Assembly (NCBI RefSeq): GCF_023856365.1
Contig: NC_064544.1
Coordinates: forward strand, 23,722,399 to 23,786,398
Length of the DNA stretch: 64,000 nt
Source of the DNA: Brienomyrus brachyistius
Lineage: Eukaryota; Chordata; Actinopteri; Osteoglossiformes; Mormyridae
Reading direction: 5' to 3'
The translations under genes and the position numbers were made by a program. Below are positions 47,867 to 58,045 of the stretch, piece by piece. The notes under the pieces were generated by a model. The model was given only the letters and a program-made list of their open reading frames with translations, was not told the origin of the DNA and searched no databases. Within the stretch, counting starts at the first letter, position 1, and every line of letters begins with the position of its first letter.

Positions 47867-48341
47867 TATTAAAGTTAGCAACAAACAGAACTTTTCATCA
47901 TGAATCAGATTAGATAATCAGATGATTATATCACTCATAATTATGTATGCATATGTTGCTTTGGACATAAGTGACTGCCAAATACAGAAATATAAATAAA
48001 AATATGTAGTAAATGCCCTCCCCCAAAAAAAATAAAAAATTCAAAATGCTACAGGATCCAGCAGCTGCTTGGACCCCTAGTTACAGCTACTCCCTGGTCA
48101 TCAACGTTTATCATCGCTACCCCCCACCCCACCTGTCTGATGGCAGCCTGATCATGGCACTACTCCCCATCTGTGAAAATCTTGGCCTCATCTGTTTTGG
48201 CAGCAACATAACTGCCGTATGCTGACATTCTTTCTTTGATATGTTTCTTTGGTTAGTTTGGTATTTGGTATTAATTGTGGTACAATGTTGTTGTCAGGAG
48301 TTGTTGTTCTCAACTTACCCATGCATGAGAGGTTCTTTGAC
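47867..48341. other. Unassigned sequence with a SINE-like end
   Basis: TTGCTTTGGACATAAGTGAC at about 47957-47976 looks like a decayed SINE end of the 17440 family. Nothing else is recognised. Confidence 0.4.
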
Positions 48342-48563
48342 TCATAAAACGTATGTGGTAAACAGTTCCAAAACCCTTCCATCCAGTGGCAGCTCTGTCT
48401 GAGTTACAGTAGCTGTGTTAACCTCCTCAGCCAGCCGCTGGATCTCCCAGGCCGTCCTTGCTGGCTTTCTTCCTCCCCCTCTTTCTAGAAGGGCTTTTAG
48501 CTTATGGTTCCTCTCCTCAACTTGACTCATCAGCAGCTTTTCGCTGCTCAGAATCAGGAAGTC
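48342..48563 (-). CDS. Candidate coding exon of an unidentified gene
   Basis: The minus frame is open for 73 codons from a canonical acceptor (TTTATTAGTTTAG then GAC at 48563). It reads DFLILSSEKLLMSQVEERN, KLKALLERGGGRKPA, TAWEIQRLAEEVN. The Glu/Lys/Leu-rich, heptad-like pattern suggests a coiled coil and is unlike the transposon frames around it. I do not recognise the family. No clear donor was found; the frame ends in TGA after FTTYVL. It could be a terminal exon, an exon with a missed donor, or a fragment. Confidence 0.3.
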   Translation of the reverse strand, partial: DFLILSSEKLLMSQVEERNHKLKALLERGGGRKPARTAWEIQRLAEEVNTATVTQTELPLDGRVLELFTTYVL

Positions 48564-49350
48564 CTAAACTAATAAAATCAAAACCTTCATAATGCTCCAC
48601 TGCTAAGTAGAAGCGCGAACCTCCATCGCTTCATCATCTAGTTTTATTGGTCAAAGGCCCAGCCTCTATTAACTCCCATCCTTGCCATAAAACTTTCAAA
48701 GTTGATTGATGGGTGTTACTGAGGACAATAGGTGCCAAACAGTGAAGAACCTATAAAGAAGATGTATGTTGTCCCGGAAATCCCCAAAAGCTTCCGAATA
48801 CAGCTGCGAGAAATTTATATGGGGGGGATCAAATGTTCCTCTCAGAAGAGCATTTTGGGTGATGGGCTTGAAATCCTGAGCTAAAAGAGGGTTATACTCA
48901 GCCCATTCAATTATGATCCCCAAAAAACAGCTGACAATTCATTTGTGATGGTGTGGTATTGAACTTTATCCCACTCTGGAACTAGCTCTGTGCATTTTTA
49001 CCACAAAAAATTGGCCGTGGGGCAGAGAAACTAGCTCCGGCACAGTACCACAGAAAATCTGCTCTCAGAATTTAGAACTGTAACAACAGTAACATCAGGG
49101 CTACCACATTCAAACCTTCCGCATACCCAGAAAATTCAATTCTTAACCGATATAGTTTGGTCTAATATTTCCGGTGCTGGACAGTGAAACAACTAGCCAG
49201 CTTATTAGCAAAATAACGTTATATATTTTTAATTTTTATTCTGTGGAAAATTAAACATCCATTTGCTATAAATAAACACATACATCACAGGTCAAATATA
49301 TAAAATACTGTGTGATCATGTAGTGAAGAGATCCTGAGGCAGACAGCAAA
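48564..49350. other. Unassigned left flank of the CACTA-like element
   Basis: No gene recognised. The last bases before the element are CAGACAGCAAA. They do not give an unambiguous 2-3 bp duplication with the right flank (ACGTTCAG). Confidence 0.4.
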
Positions 49351-49755
49351 CCCTTATCAAAAAAAGTATACTTGAAGTTCATTTTATTAAGTATACTTAA
49401 GTAAAGTTCAAGTATATTTTATGTTGAAGTGTAAGTGTACTTGTAGTATATTTTTTCAGTGCTACTTCAGTACTTCTTGGGACTAAATTGGCCCACTTTT
49501 AGTTTATAAAAGTATACTTTTAAGTATACTTTAAGTGAAAAAATAGTAAACTTACATGTATACTGTTAGTTTACTTGTTATATACTTCTAGCATACTTAT
49601 TATATAAAATTAGTCCAATGTTTATACTAAAGTACTTGTAGTACTCTTATAAGTGTACTATATATATACTTCCTGGGACTAAATTAGCCCACTTTCAGTT
49701 CATAAAATTATACATTTAAGTATTAAGTTTATGTGTACATGTAGTAAACTCTGAG
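49351..49755. repeat. Left subterminal repeat region, AAGTATACTT motifs
   Basis: AAGTATACTT or one-base variants recur at about 49365, 49389, 49510, 49522, 49560 and beyond. TTCCTGGGACTAAATT-like text with AGCCCACTTT appears twice (about 49476 and 49668), showing a longer internal duplication. The motif is its own reverse complement. The same motif dominates the opposite flank. Confidence 0.75.
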
Positions 49756-49782
49756 TATATAAACTGCTCAAAAAAATTAAAG

Positions 49783-49904
49783 GGGGGGGGGTGGCATGAT
49801 GGTGCAGTGGTTAGCACTGTTGCCTCACACCTCTGGGACCCAGGTTCAAGTCTCCGCCTGGGTTACATGTGTGCGGAGTCTAAAAACATGCTGAGGCTAA
49901 TTGC
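49783..49904 (+). mobile_element. V-SINE head, internally deleted
   Basis: TGGTGCAGTGGTTAGCACTG (A box) and GGTTCAAGTCTCC (B box) match the SINE at 42786. The segment from TTTGCATGTTCTCC to CACAG is missing. The element stops at GAGGCTAATTG, where Tc1 sequence resumes. Confidence 0.75.
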
Positions 49905-50621
49905 CAATATTGTGCCCAGGATAACAATGTTATAGGCATCATAATGTTCTAGACAGCTTCTCCAGACCCTTTCACATTTGTCACAGGTGCTCATGGTGAG
50001 CCTGCTCTCATTTGTGAAAAGCACAGGCAAATTATATGGCAAATGCTGATCGAGCTCCATGGTGCCTGGCAGTGAGAGCAGGGCCCAATAGAGGACATCC
50101 CTCATGAAATCTGTTTCAGATTGTTTGGTAAGAGACATTCACACCAGTGGCCTGCTGGAGGTCTTTTTATAGGGCTCAGGCAGTGCTCATCCTGTTCCTC
50201 TTTGAACAAAGGAGCAGATACCGGTCCTGCTGATGGGTTAAGGACCTTCTACGGCCCTGTCCATCTCTCCTAGAGTAACTGCTGGGAGACACAGCAAACT
50301 TTCTGCCAATGGCACATATTGATGCGCCATCCTAGAAAATTTGGACTACCTGTGCAACCTCTGTAGGGTCCAGGTATCACCTCATGCTACCAGTAGTGAC
50401 ATTGACTGTTGCCAAATGCAAAACTAGTGAAAAAACCATCAGAAAAGATGAGGAGGGAAAAATGCCAGTGGCCTCCACCTGTTAAACCATTCATGGTTTG
50501 GCAGTCGTCTCATTGTTGCCCCTCTAGTGCACCAGTTGTTCATCAAAGCAGCTAAAAATGATAAACAACCCCCTCTGCTACTTAACTGACCAGATCAATA
50601 TTCCAGAAGTTTAACAGATTT

Positions 50622-50706
50622 GATGCTATACTCCTCCGGACCCCCCGCGACCCAATAGGATACGCGGTTTGGAAAATGGATGGATAGATGGATGGATGCT
50701 ATACTC
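50622..50706 (+). mobile_element. 5'-truncated V-SINE tail with 12-bp target duplication
   Basis: GATGCTATACTC occurs at 50622-50633 and again at 50695-50706. Between them lie only CTCCGGACCCCCCGCGACCC, TTGGAAAATGGATGG and a GATG-type tail, which are the last 60 bp of the SINE at 42786. The uninterrupted Tc1 sequence (compare 37970-37985) has GATGCTATACTC once, which confirms the duplication. Confidence 0.88.
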
Positions 50707-50993
50707 TGATTAAAAAGTGTTCCATTAAGTTTTATTTTGTACTGCAGCTATACTAAAAGTAAATGTATACATATAATGTTAGTATACTTCTGTTATATTT
50801 TTTTAGTTTGTGAAAATACACTTTCAATTTATGTGAACAATGTTTTTTTTCTTTGCAAGTATACTTATAAGTGTTCTTTAAAGTGAACTTAAAAATCATA
50901 TTTACACATTACAGCACACCTGTCTTTTTATGCATTTTAAAATATACTGCTAGGTTTTTACAGTAATTATTTTATACTTAAATGTACAGTTAT

Positions 50994-51271
50994 TGTCACG
51001 ATCACTGGTGAGCAGAACGGTGATCGTGCGGGCAGCCGTGCACAGACTAGGCAGACAGGCAGGTAGCGGGGTAAACTAAAGGTTTTAATAAGGGACCGAA
51101 GAACAGGAGACATAAGCACATCTAACCACAATGACGGACAGGGGGAACAGGTAAGACCAGGACTTAAATAGGACGTGACTAATCAAAATAAGCAGACACA
51201 GATGGGTACAATCGGGGAAGCACATGTGGGTAAGCAGGGGGCGTGGCACACACGACGAGCCGGGCATGACA
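50994..51271. mobile_element. Solo-LTR-like element with 5-bp target duplication
   Basis: It begins TGTCACGATCAC and ends GGGCATGACA, so it has TG...CA ends with a perfect TGTCA/TGACA inverted pair. It is flanked by GTTAT on both sides (50989-50993 and 51272-51276). Size is 278 bp with no coding content. This geometry fits a solo LTR of an LTR retrotransposon, although a small non-autonomous element with the same ends cannot be excluded. A truncated relative lies at 16495-16729. It splits the left flank of the CACTA-like element. Confidence 0.7.
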
Positions 51272-51602
51272 GTTATAATATACAGTACAAAGGTATATTT
51301 GAAGTATATCATATATCAAATACTACAACTACCACTGTCATACAACAAACAAATAAATGTTGAAGTCACATTCAGAATTAAGACCTTATTTAATAAAATG
51401 TATGAATCAAAATGTTCAGCAAGTATTGTATGCCAAAGTTAAAAAAATAAACTGACTTAATTCAAAATAAAACACTGTACAAAAACAAGGAAGGTGTAAA
51501 CTTTCCTATTATTAGTTCTGTTAAACAACTAACTTGAGGGCAGAGAAATCAAATGCTGAGTCTAACCAAGAAATGTCCAAATACAGTATATGGAAGGTGT
51601 TT

Positions 51603-53518
51603 TTATTTGGTCTTCTTTGTTTGCTTGGTGGAACTTTCATTGTTGCATTTCTTTCTGATGATGCCTCTCACTTCTTACACACTGATGTCAGGAACCTTTG
51701 ACAAAACATGGCCTGTGAATTAAAAATAAACACAAACAAAATAAATCATTACATTTGTGTTATTTTCCCTGTGGCATTCCAAATTCTCCATCCAGAATTA
51801 AGGCAATAAAATAGTAAAAGGAAGCATTTAGAAGTTCAATGTAACCTTATTTGAATATCTACCTTTGCATATATTATGATTAGCTTTTAGGGCATTATCA
51901 AAGTGCAATTGTGCATAGGGCACTAGGTGAGCTGCACCCTGCATATTGGCAAATGACAGACTCCAAGTCTGTGAACTCTGGGAAGAAACCAGAGAACCCA
52001 GACTAAACCTATTGAGAAGAAAAACACCACCCAGATGATTCAAACCTGTAGCCAACATTTATTTTTAACAATATAACTGAAATCAGTCAACGTCAAGCAC
52101 AGCAGTCATTTTGTTTTACTTTGTATTAAACTAAAAAAAAAATAGAAATAATAAAAGAAAACACACTTAAATAAACTTACCAATTGTAGCCTCAAGTTTT
52201 GTACTGTCAAGTTGTGGCTTTGATTCCACATCTCTGTGTGCCCCAGATTGTTCCCCCATCAAACTTGAACAAGACATTTCCCTGCCATAAAAAAGCACAG
52301 CAAGGTCTCCGATATAAACTGATGGATTTGCAGTCCGCAGACATTTAAGCTTCTTTAGAGGGACTATCACATCAGATCCTGGCACAAGACACACCTGCAA
52401 TTAATCGATTAATCAGTTATTTTGCAATCGATAATTGTTGCACACCAAAGTAATGATGAAGTAATGATACTCTTTTCATGTTAAACATTATGCATAATCA
52501 CGACATAATTAAATATGCAGAATTTCCACATCATTTGTATAGTTGCTACGGAGTTTGCACACAGTGACCTTGACATTTAGGAAACTGTAGGTTGTTCTCT
52601 ACTTTTAATCTCCAGTGTATATTAAGAACTCACGAAATCATCAGACTCTATATGAGGAGAGACATATGCAGAAGCTTGTGAGTCTACAGACACTGGGGGT
52701 GTTGAGCAGGTGGGCGAAAGAGTAGAGCTTTGAAATGTGACTTTTTTTACTTACTTTAATTACTTCAACTGTTTCACTACCACGGGAAGTTCTGCAAATA
52801 GAAAGAAGATATAAATATATGAATGTATGTACGAATAAACAAACTGTTGCCTAGATAATTTAGGTTAATGAAACACATCCAATAGTGTGCATGTTTCAAT
52901 AACCTAAATCATATCGATTTTTCAAATCTTTTAAACATATTTTCAGATATTTGTTTCTTAAGAGGTAGACCATCCAAAACTGTCATTCTTAGACTCTACC
53001 TTCCAGTGGGATATAGATGTTTTTCTTCTTTTTTGGCAATTGATCAGTCTATCTTTTGGGTATTTATATATTCTTCATTGTCTGTTGACATCGAAATATC
53101 ACAGAATGGGAAACACCAGCCAACGTTTGCTGATTATCTACTTGTATTCCAAGGTTGCTCCTAAATTTTTCAAATGTGTTTTTGCTACGTTGAACATTAC
53201 AAACATGCTCCAACTCCATTACATTAACAAGAGAAAGTAGTCATATAATTAATTATTTTAATTTTGGGCTTGCCGTTTCTTAGAAATGTTCATTCTGCTT
53301 AGTTTTTTTCTGCATGTTCTGTTATGCTGTTTAGATAAAGGCTGAATATTTATTTAACGTTTTGCACAAATTTGAAAGGTACCTCTCATGGCATCTAGTA
53401 TCTCTTTGACATTTCCTTCTTTCAGCATCTTATTCTCCCTTTTGAGCTGCTTTATTTGTCGCTGGGCCTTCCTCCACTTCCTGGGCAGTATATCCTCATC
53501 TGATGATGATTCCTCCAT
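51603..53518 (-). pseudogene. BEN-domain protein gene, four exons, three in-frame stops
   Basis: BEN domains bind DNA or chromatin partners in transcriptional regulators. Exons on minus: 53518-53383 (45 codons: MEESSSDEDILPRKW, then a Lys/Gln-rich coiled-coil-like stretch), 52791-52634, 52394-52181 and 51712-51603. Every intron has GT/AG ends and the phases agree (1, 0, 1), giving about 205 codons. Exon 3 is the BEN core: VCLVPGSDVIVPLKKLKCL near its start, LAVLFYGREM in the middle and QLDSTKLEATIG at the end. Exon 4 continues HVLSKVPDISV, then VRGIIRKKCNN. In-frame TAA codons lie in exon 2 (two, after VVVKQLK) and exon 4 (51677-51675). The start Met at 53518 is the first in frame; an upstream exon is possible. 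It is inside the CACTA-like element. Function there is inferred. Confidence 0.72.
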
Positions 53519-53520
53519 TT

Positions 53521-53754
53521 CAGTTCCTTCACCTTTCTCTTTCTCAGCTCGCTATTCGGAGCGAAATTAATGTCGTAGTTTTTATGAACAGTCCGAAAAT
53601 GCCGCTCCATATTTCCCTTTTTCGGAATAGCAACGGTCTGATGGACTGACAGATGAGGCAAATGCACTTCGAATATGACATTGGGGGAAAAAATCCATTC
53701 CGTATGGAAGTGGTAGGTTTTTGGCTTCTTACTTGGTCCGGCTCCCCCATTCAT
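53521..53754 (-). pseudogene. BED/hAT-type zinc-finger N-terminus, frameshifted
   Basis: The minus frame starts MNGGAGPSKKPKTYHFHTEW, the usual opening of hAT-derived proteins of the GTF2IRD2/ZBED-like group. The finger continues in a second frame as MSYSKCICLICQS and returns to the first as GNMERHFRTVHKNYD, so Cys-x2-Cys and His-x4-His are present but split by two frameshifts. It ends NSELRKRKVKELK, after which family similarity stops. The BEN gene's first Met follows within a few bases in another frame. This is either a truncated hAT element beside the gene or a captured finger that once formed its N-terminus. Confidence 0.65.
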
Positions 53755-53759
53755 TTTTA

Positions 53760-54928
53760 TACCCTTTCTTAAGTTTAGTAGAAATAAATTGGATGCTGAC
53801 TAGGCGACTCGGTAGCTTGCTAGAGTTTTGCAGCAGCTGGCGCGGTTGAACACGTCATCCTTCCTCTATTTATGCCATGCGATCTACCCACTGTAACTTT
53901 AAGAAAGACCAGTAGAATCATGATCGACGTATTGGGCACATGTGGTGTAGACCATGTATATGTCGGAATTAATCCTGAAAACAATACTGGAACCCGCAAG
54001 AAAAAAAAAAAAAAAACGCTTGCATCGACATTTATGCAGTTACGTCGATGCAATGCAAGCAATCATTCTGTTCATGCAATAATCGTTTTTGGGGTTTTGT
54101 GTATTGTGCTTGAATCACGTTATTCTTTTAGTATTTTTTCAGGAAGTTTGGTAATGTCATTTCTGCGTCGTTGTTTCGGAAAAAATAGTTGTATGTGCTA
54201 TAATTTAAATTGACAAACAACAGCAAAACGCACACTTAAAAGTACTCAATTATTAAAATTCGACTTTTTTGAATGATTGACTTCGCATACAAACAACTTT
54301 ATTTAAAATGTACACACCGCTGCCAAATTGACTATCACAAAGGATGTCAGAACTAGAAGCTAGAAAAAGCATCGTTTAACTTAAAGACCCGCAGTGTACA
54401 AAATGTAATATCAATTACATTTTATTATGTAATTATATTTATTATGATATTACATTTTGTAATATCAATCAATATTTCATCATTCATTTAAACTGATGAC
54501 TAATAGCATTACTTACTACTGAACATTAAAACCTTTGCAGGAAAAACAGGAGGACAATGTTTTGTTCCTGCCTTTGTCCCACTTAACATTTCACTAACCG
54601 TCTTCATCATCGAGTGTAGGACACTTATGGATCATTTCCGATGATGTATATTGCTGGTCTTTCACACTCATCCAATCCATTTTCCCAACTTCTACTGTTT
54701 TGTCTTTAAAATAATATAAGGGAAATGCCATTGTAAAAGGAAATGTTGTTAACGCTGTCAATTCCTCTTTTTGCTTTTGGGTTAAGGTTTTATGTCAACT
54801 TGTAATGAACGAGTACAAAAAGCCTAACTGTCAAACCGAACGTGCGCAAATCAACGCTAGTCTATTATTGCGAGTGGCTGCGTTGAAAAGAACTTCGGAA
54901 TTTATTGTCTGTTCGTTTGTGTGCATAG
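53760..54928. promoter_or_regulatory. Intergenic region between divergent BEN and acidic genes
   Basis: The region lies between the minus-strand BEN gene and the plus-strand acidic exons and should contain promoters or first exons of one or both. A poly-A run at 54001-54016 and an AT-rich inverted sequence near 54415-54475 (TAATATCAATTACATTTTAT and its partial complement) are visible. No TATA box or initiator can be defended. Confidence 0.25.
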
Positions 54929-54970
54929 ATATGAGACAGAATTCCAAGAAGAACTAAGTTTAGATGGAAC
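54929..54970 (+). CDS. Candidate acidic-protein exon a
   Basis: A 42-nt block between a canonical acceptor (TTTGTGTGCATAG) and donor (GTAAGTAG). In the open frame it reads YETEFQEELSLDG. It ends with two bases of a codon; the block at 55850 begins with the one base needed to complete it, so the phases match. It is too short to name. It is grouped with the two following exons by strand, acidity and phase. Confidence 0.35.
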
Positions 54971-55042
54971 GTAAGTAGATTTGATTCTGTACTCTTGTCT
55001 TACGCTTTATTTGTCTTGTAGTATTTTTTGTTGCCTTGTACA

Positions 55043-55683
55043 GTGTATAATCCCAGCTCTCTGCAGGTCATTCACTAGGTCCCCCCGTGTGGTTCTGGGA
55101 TTTTTGCTCACCGTTGTTGTGATCATTCTGATCCCATGGGGTGAGATCTTGCGTGGAGCCCCAGATCGAGGGAAATTATCAGTGGTGTTGTATGTCTTCC
55201 ATTTTCTAATAATTGCTCCCACAGTTGATTTCTTCGCACCAAGCTGCTTACCTATTGCAGATTCACTCTTCCCAGCCTGGTGCAGGTCTACAATTTTGTT
55301 TCTGGTGTCCTTCGACAGGTCTTTGGTCTTGGCCATAGTGGAGTTTGGAGTGCGACTGAGGTTGTGGACAGGTGCCATTAATACAGGTGACGAGTGGAGG
55401 ACAGAGGAGCCTCTTACAGAAGACGTTACGGGTCTGTGACAGCCAGAAATCTTTAATACTTATCTTCCACCATACTTTGCAAATAAATTCTTTCAAATTC
55501 AGTCAATGTGATTATCTGGATTTCTTTGTCTCATTTTCTCTCGCATAGTTGAGGTGAAATTTGGTGAAATTTGGTGAACAATGGTGAAAATTACAGGCCT
55601 CTCTCATCTTTTTAAGTGGGAGAACTTGCACAATTTGTGGCTGACTAAATACTTTTTTGCCCCATTGTATGTTATCCTGCACT
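55043..55683 (-). pseudogene. Tc1 transposase 5' part, truncated insertion
   Basis: Minus-strand Tc1 fragment of yet another subfamily. The terminus at the right reads TAAATACTTTTTTGCCCCAT at about 55647-55666, then the noncoding leader. The frame 55007-55378 has [20 protein letters not shown], then [20 protein letters not shown], the paired-like helix-turn-helix DNA-binding domain, and [18 protein letters not shown]. The catalytic half is absent because the element stops at about 55043. It sits in the intron between acidic exons a and b. Confidence 0.85.
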
Positions 55684-55849
55684 TCTAGGTCCAAAAATCA
55701 GACCATTCAAATATTGATTAATTGTAAAAAAAAATTAAAATGGTAAAAACTATTGAATCAATTATTAATTGTGATACAAGAAAAGAAAGAAAAATGTTAC
55801 TTTACATTTGATACTACAGTATGTTTCATCTCTTTAACCTGTAAAACAG

Positions 55850-55983
55850 AAACACCGAACATGACCTAGCAAATGCAGATGATCAGTAATGCATCAAAGA
55901 GTGAAGTTGGTGACGATGACGATGATGAAAAGGACACTGAAAACTTCACCACAACTGACATGGTGGGTACTGGCATTGAAGAG
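55850..55983 (+). CDS. Candidate acidic-protein exon b (damaged)
   Basis: Bounded by an acceptor (AACCTGTAAAACAG) and a weak donor (GTACACAT). The frame linked to exon a reads NTEHDLANADDQ and meets a stop. One small indel later a second frame is open and acidic (EVGDDDDDEKDTENFTTTD). The first 40 bases resemble the start of exon c (GAAxATGAxCTAxxAAATxC), so the two look like a duplicated pair. Damage suggests it is no longer functional. Confidence 0.35.
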
Positions 55984-56525
55984 GTACACATTATTGGAAT
56001 TGTTATTATGTGTTTTCAGCAAACCTATTACTCCAGCGCAGCAAATCTTGAAATTTGCAGGCTAGGGTGGCACTGAACTTGGTTAGAACATTCTTGCTCC
56101 TTTCAGGCTGACCAATTAAAGCCTACTGGTCAGCCTAATGGTACAAATCCTTCCCATTTTATCCCCAATCATTGTTACAAACATGAACAAAATCCAGCAC
56201 AACAAAATATTTTTTTTACAGATCTGTTGGGAATCAAATTTGCACTTCTTCTAGAATTGAAATGAGAATGAATGGGTGATGTCAAAAACTTTGTAAAAAA
56301 ATTGTTAGAATGCTTTAAGAATGTATTGCACACAAAATACTGAATGTAGTATCATCCATTTGTATTTATACTCAATACAGAAAGATTTGCATGTATTTTG
56401 GCCAAAGGACAAACTTTGTTCTACTGCTTACTTTCTCAAAACATACTACAATCCACTAAATACAAAGGGCATGCAAACATTCAGTGATATTCTTTGATTC
56501 ATTATTATTTTTTGTCAACCTTTAG

Positions 56526-56595
56526 AACAACAATGAATATGAACTAATAAATACAGATGATGACATGAGTGATTCTTCGAGCAGCGAAGAACAAC

Positions 56596-56636
<41 letters not shown>

Positions 56637-56720
56637 AAAGAGAACAGTGAAGAAGTAAAAGCACAATTATCATTTTCCATGGACGAAATAGCCAAGTTGG
56701 GGTGGCCTGGTGGTTTTCCT
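56526..56720 (+). CDS. Candidate acidic-protein exon c
   Basis: 195 nt, open in phase 0 from a good acceptor (TTTGTCAACCTTTAG) to a good donor (GTAAGTCT). It reads NNNEYELINTDDDMSDSSSS, a run of 13 Asp encoded by a pure GAT repeat (about 56599-56637), KENSEEVKAQLSFSMDEIAK and LGWPGGFP. The Asp run is a microsatellite and its length is likely to vary. No known domain was recognised. The donor lies a few bases from the point where antisense transposase similarity ends. Confidence 0.4.
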
Positions 56721-56734
56721 GTAAGTCTTTCAAG

Positions 56735-57412
56735 TGAACACCCTCACTCTCCAACAATGATGCTTCTTTAGCAAATGGTGTTAATAATGTTACCATGGAC
56801 GGTTTACTTTGTCCAAACCATAATGCTGACATTGGATGGTTCAATTATCTGACACTGAATTGGCCAAATGCTGCATTTTGAACGTTTGAACACTGGTGCA
56901 CCATCACAATTCCATATGAGTGTCAAGTCATCTTTTCCAGCAACTCCACTGTCACATAACTTTTGATACTCTTTACCAGACTGTATGTCAGAGAAAACCC
57001 CAAAACTTTGAGTTTTTTCCTTAAGACTGACAGCATATTCTTGCAGAATTTACTTACTCTGTGCATATACTGTAGGGGCAACACAAAAAAACAGAAGCCA
57101 TTCTTTAATGGCAAAAGTCACATTGAGAGGGACAGCCTGTTTTTATGCCAAAGTATTTCAAACAACTTTCACAATAAAAGTAAACCTCAAATTGAGAGGA
57201 ACTTCCAAATTGTATATGAAAAAGGTAATGTGAAGATGGGATAAGACCTGGAAACATTATATTAAACATTTCCAGTATTTCAGTGAGTGCGTCACCAATT
57301 AAATTGTGCCGTAATAGATAAGACATCAGCATCAGTAAACTTTCTCCTTTTGAAACAGGGGCACCAGGATACAATGGCTTTTCAGTATTGTCTCTATCTT
57401 CACTGCCCTGCA
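56735..57412 (-). pseudogene. tnp2-type (CACTA/EnSpm) transposase remnant
   Basis: The minus-strand exon opens after a canonical acceptor (TTTCTCTGTGCAG) with GSEDRDNTEKPLYPGAPV, a leader seen in animal tnp2-like proteins. It continues with LLRHNLIGDALTEILEM and a zinc-ribbon-like YCESCLKYFGIK...CDFC (about 57105-57170). A shifted frame gives GFCFFVLPLQ (about 57060-57110). Then LIWNCDGAPVFKRSKCSIWP at about 56870-56920, the DGAPVFKSS block diagnostic of the tnp2 family, is followed in another frame by MSALWFGQSKPSMVTLLTPF (about 56775-56835). At least three frameshifts occur, and everything C-terminal of about 56735, including the rest of the catalytic core, is missing. It identifies the surrounding element as CACTA-like. 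Confidence 0.7.
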
Positions 57413-58045
57413 CAGAGAAAGAGAGTAACCATGTAAAATGCAAACAAAGCAGGAGTATTAGTTCAGCAGAATTCAGAAATGTAATCCCCCATAAAATCCA
57501 CCAAAGCAGCATACCCAGTAGAAAGAGTAGCTACCTTTACATGTACCTATGTTTGTAATGTTGAAAGTCTTGAAGTATAGCTTTCTATTAGTTGCTAATT
57601 ACCCCATATCAGCTTTCCATTTTCTGAAAAAAATAGGTCTCACAATAGCACTTAAGCTACAAATAAATTAATACAACAATGTGAATTATGCAAATATAAA
57701 TAACCAGAACTGACAGATTTACCCTGGCTGAATGATGGCACAAAACTGCTATTTTTGCAGGATCCATTTTTCTAAACTCAAAAATCAACTGTGTAATACA
57801 CTAGCTATGATCTACTTTCTCCACATGCCCACACAGTGCAGTAATACAGCCATCTTACTTATTGTTAAAATAAAATCCATCCCCATATAACCTTTCAAAT
57901 CAAAAATCAATTTTGTCTTTAGTCAATTTTGTCTATACAACTGAAAAAAAATTACAGTTTCATTTTTACAAATGCACTCAGTTTGTGTAATGGTCTTCTT
58001 CACATAGGCTATGAAGTACAGTATAATCTCAGTGTCATTACATAC

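Larger units (their letters stand above)
49756..50735 (-). pseudogene. Tc1 remnant inserted in the left flank, second copy of the 37102 family
   Basis: It begins with the Tc1 terminus TATAAACTGCTCAAAAAAAT (one base variant) at about 49757. The body resumes at about 49905 with ATGTTATAGGCATCATAATG and CAGCTTCTCCAGACCCTTTC, and later GGACCTTCTACGGCCCTGTC. The 5' terminal portion, about 0.75 kb in the family, is replaced by a V-SINE head at 49783-49904. A second V-SINE tail interrupts it at 50634-50694. The minus frame at 49863-50138 has fragments of the transposase only. Confidence 0.8.

Noticed and set aside
56573..56680. Asp-rich stretch as a known acidic chaperone-like domain
   Set aside because: The Asp run is a pure GAT microsatellite and the neighbouring residues match no family I recognise.
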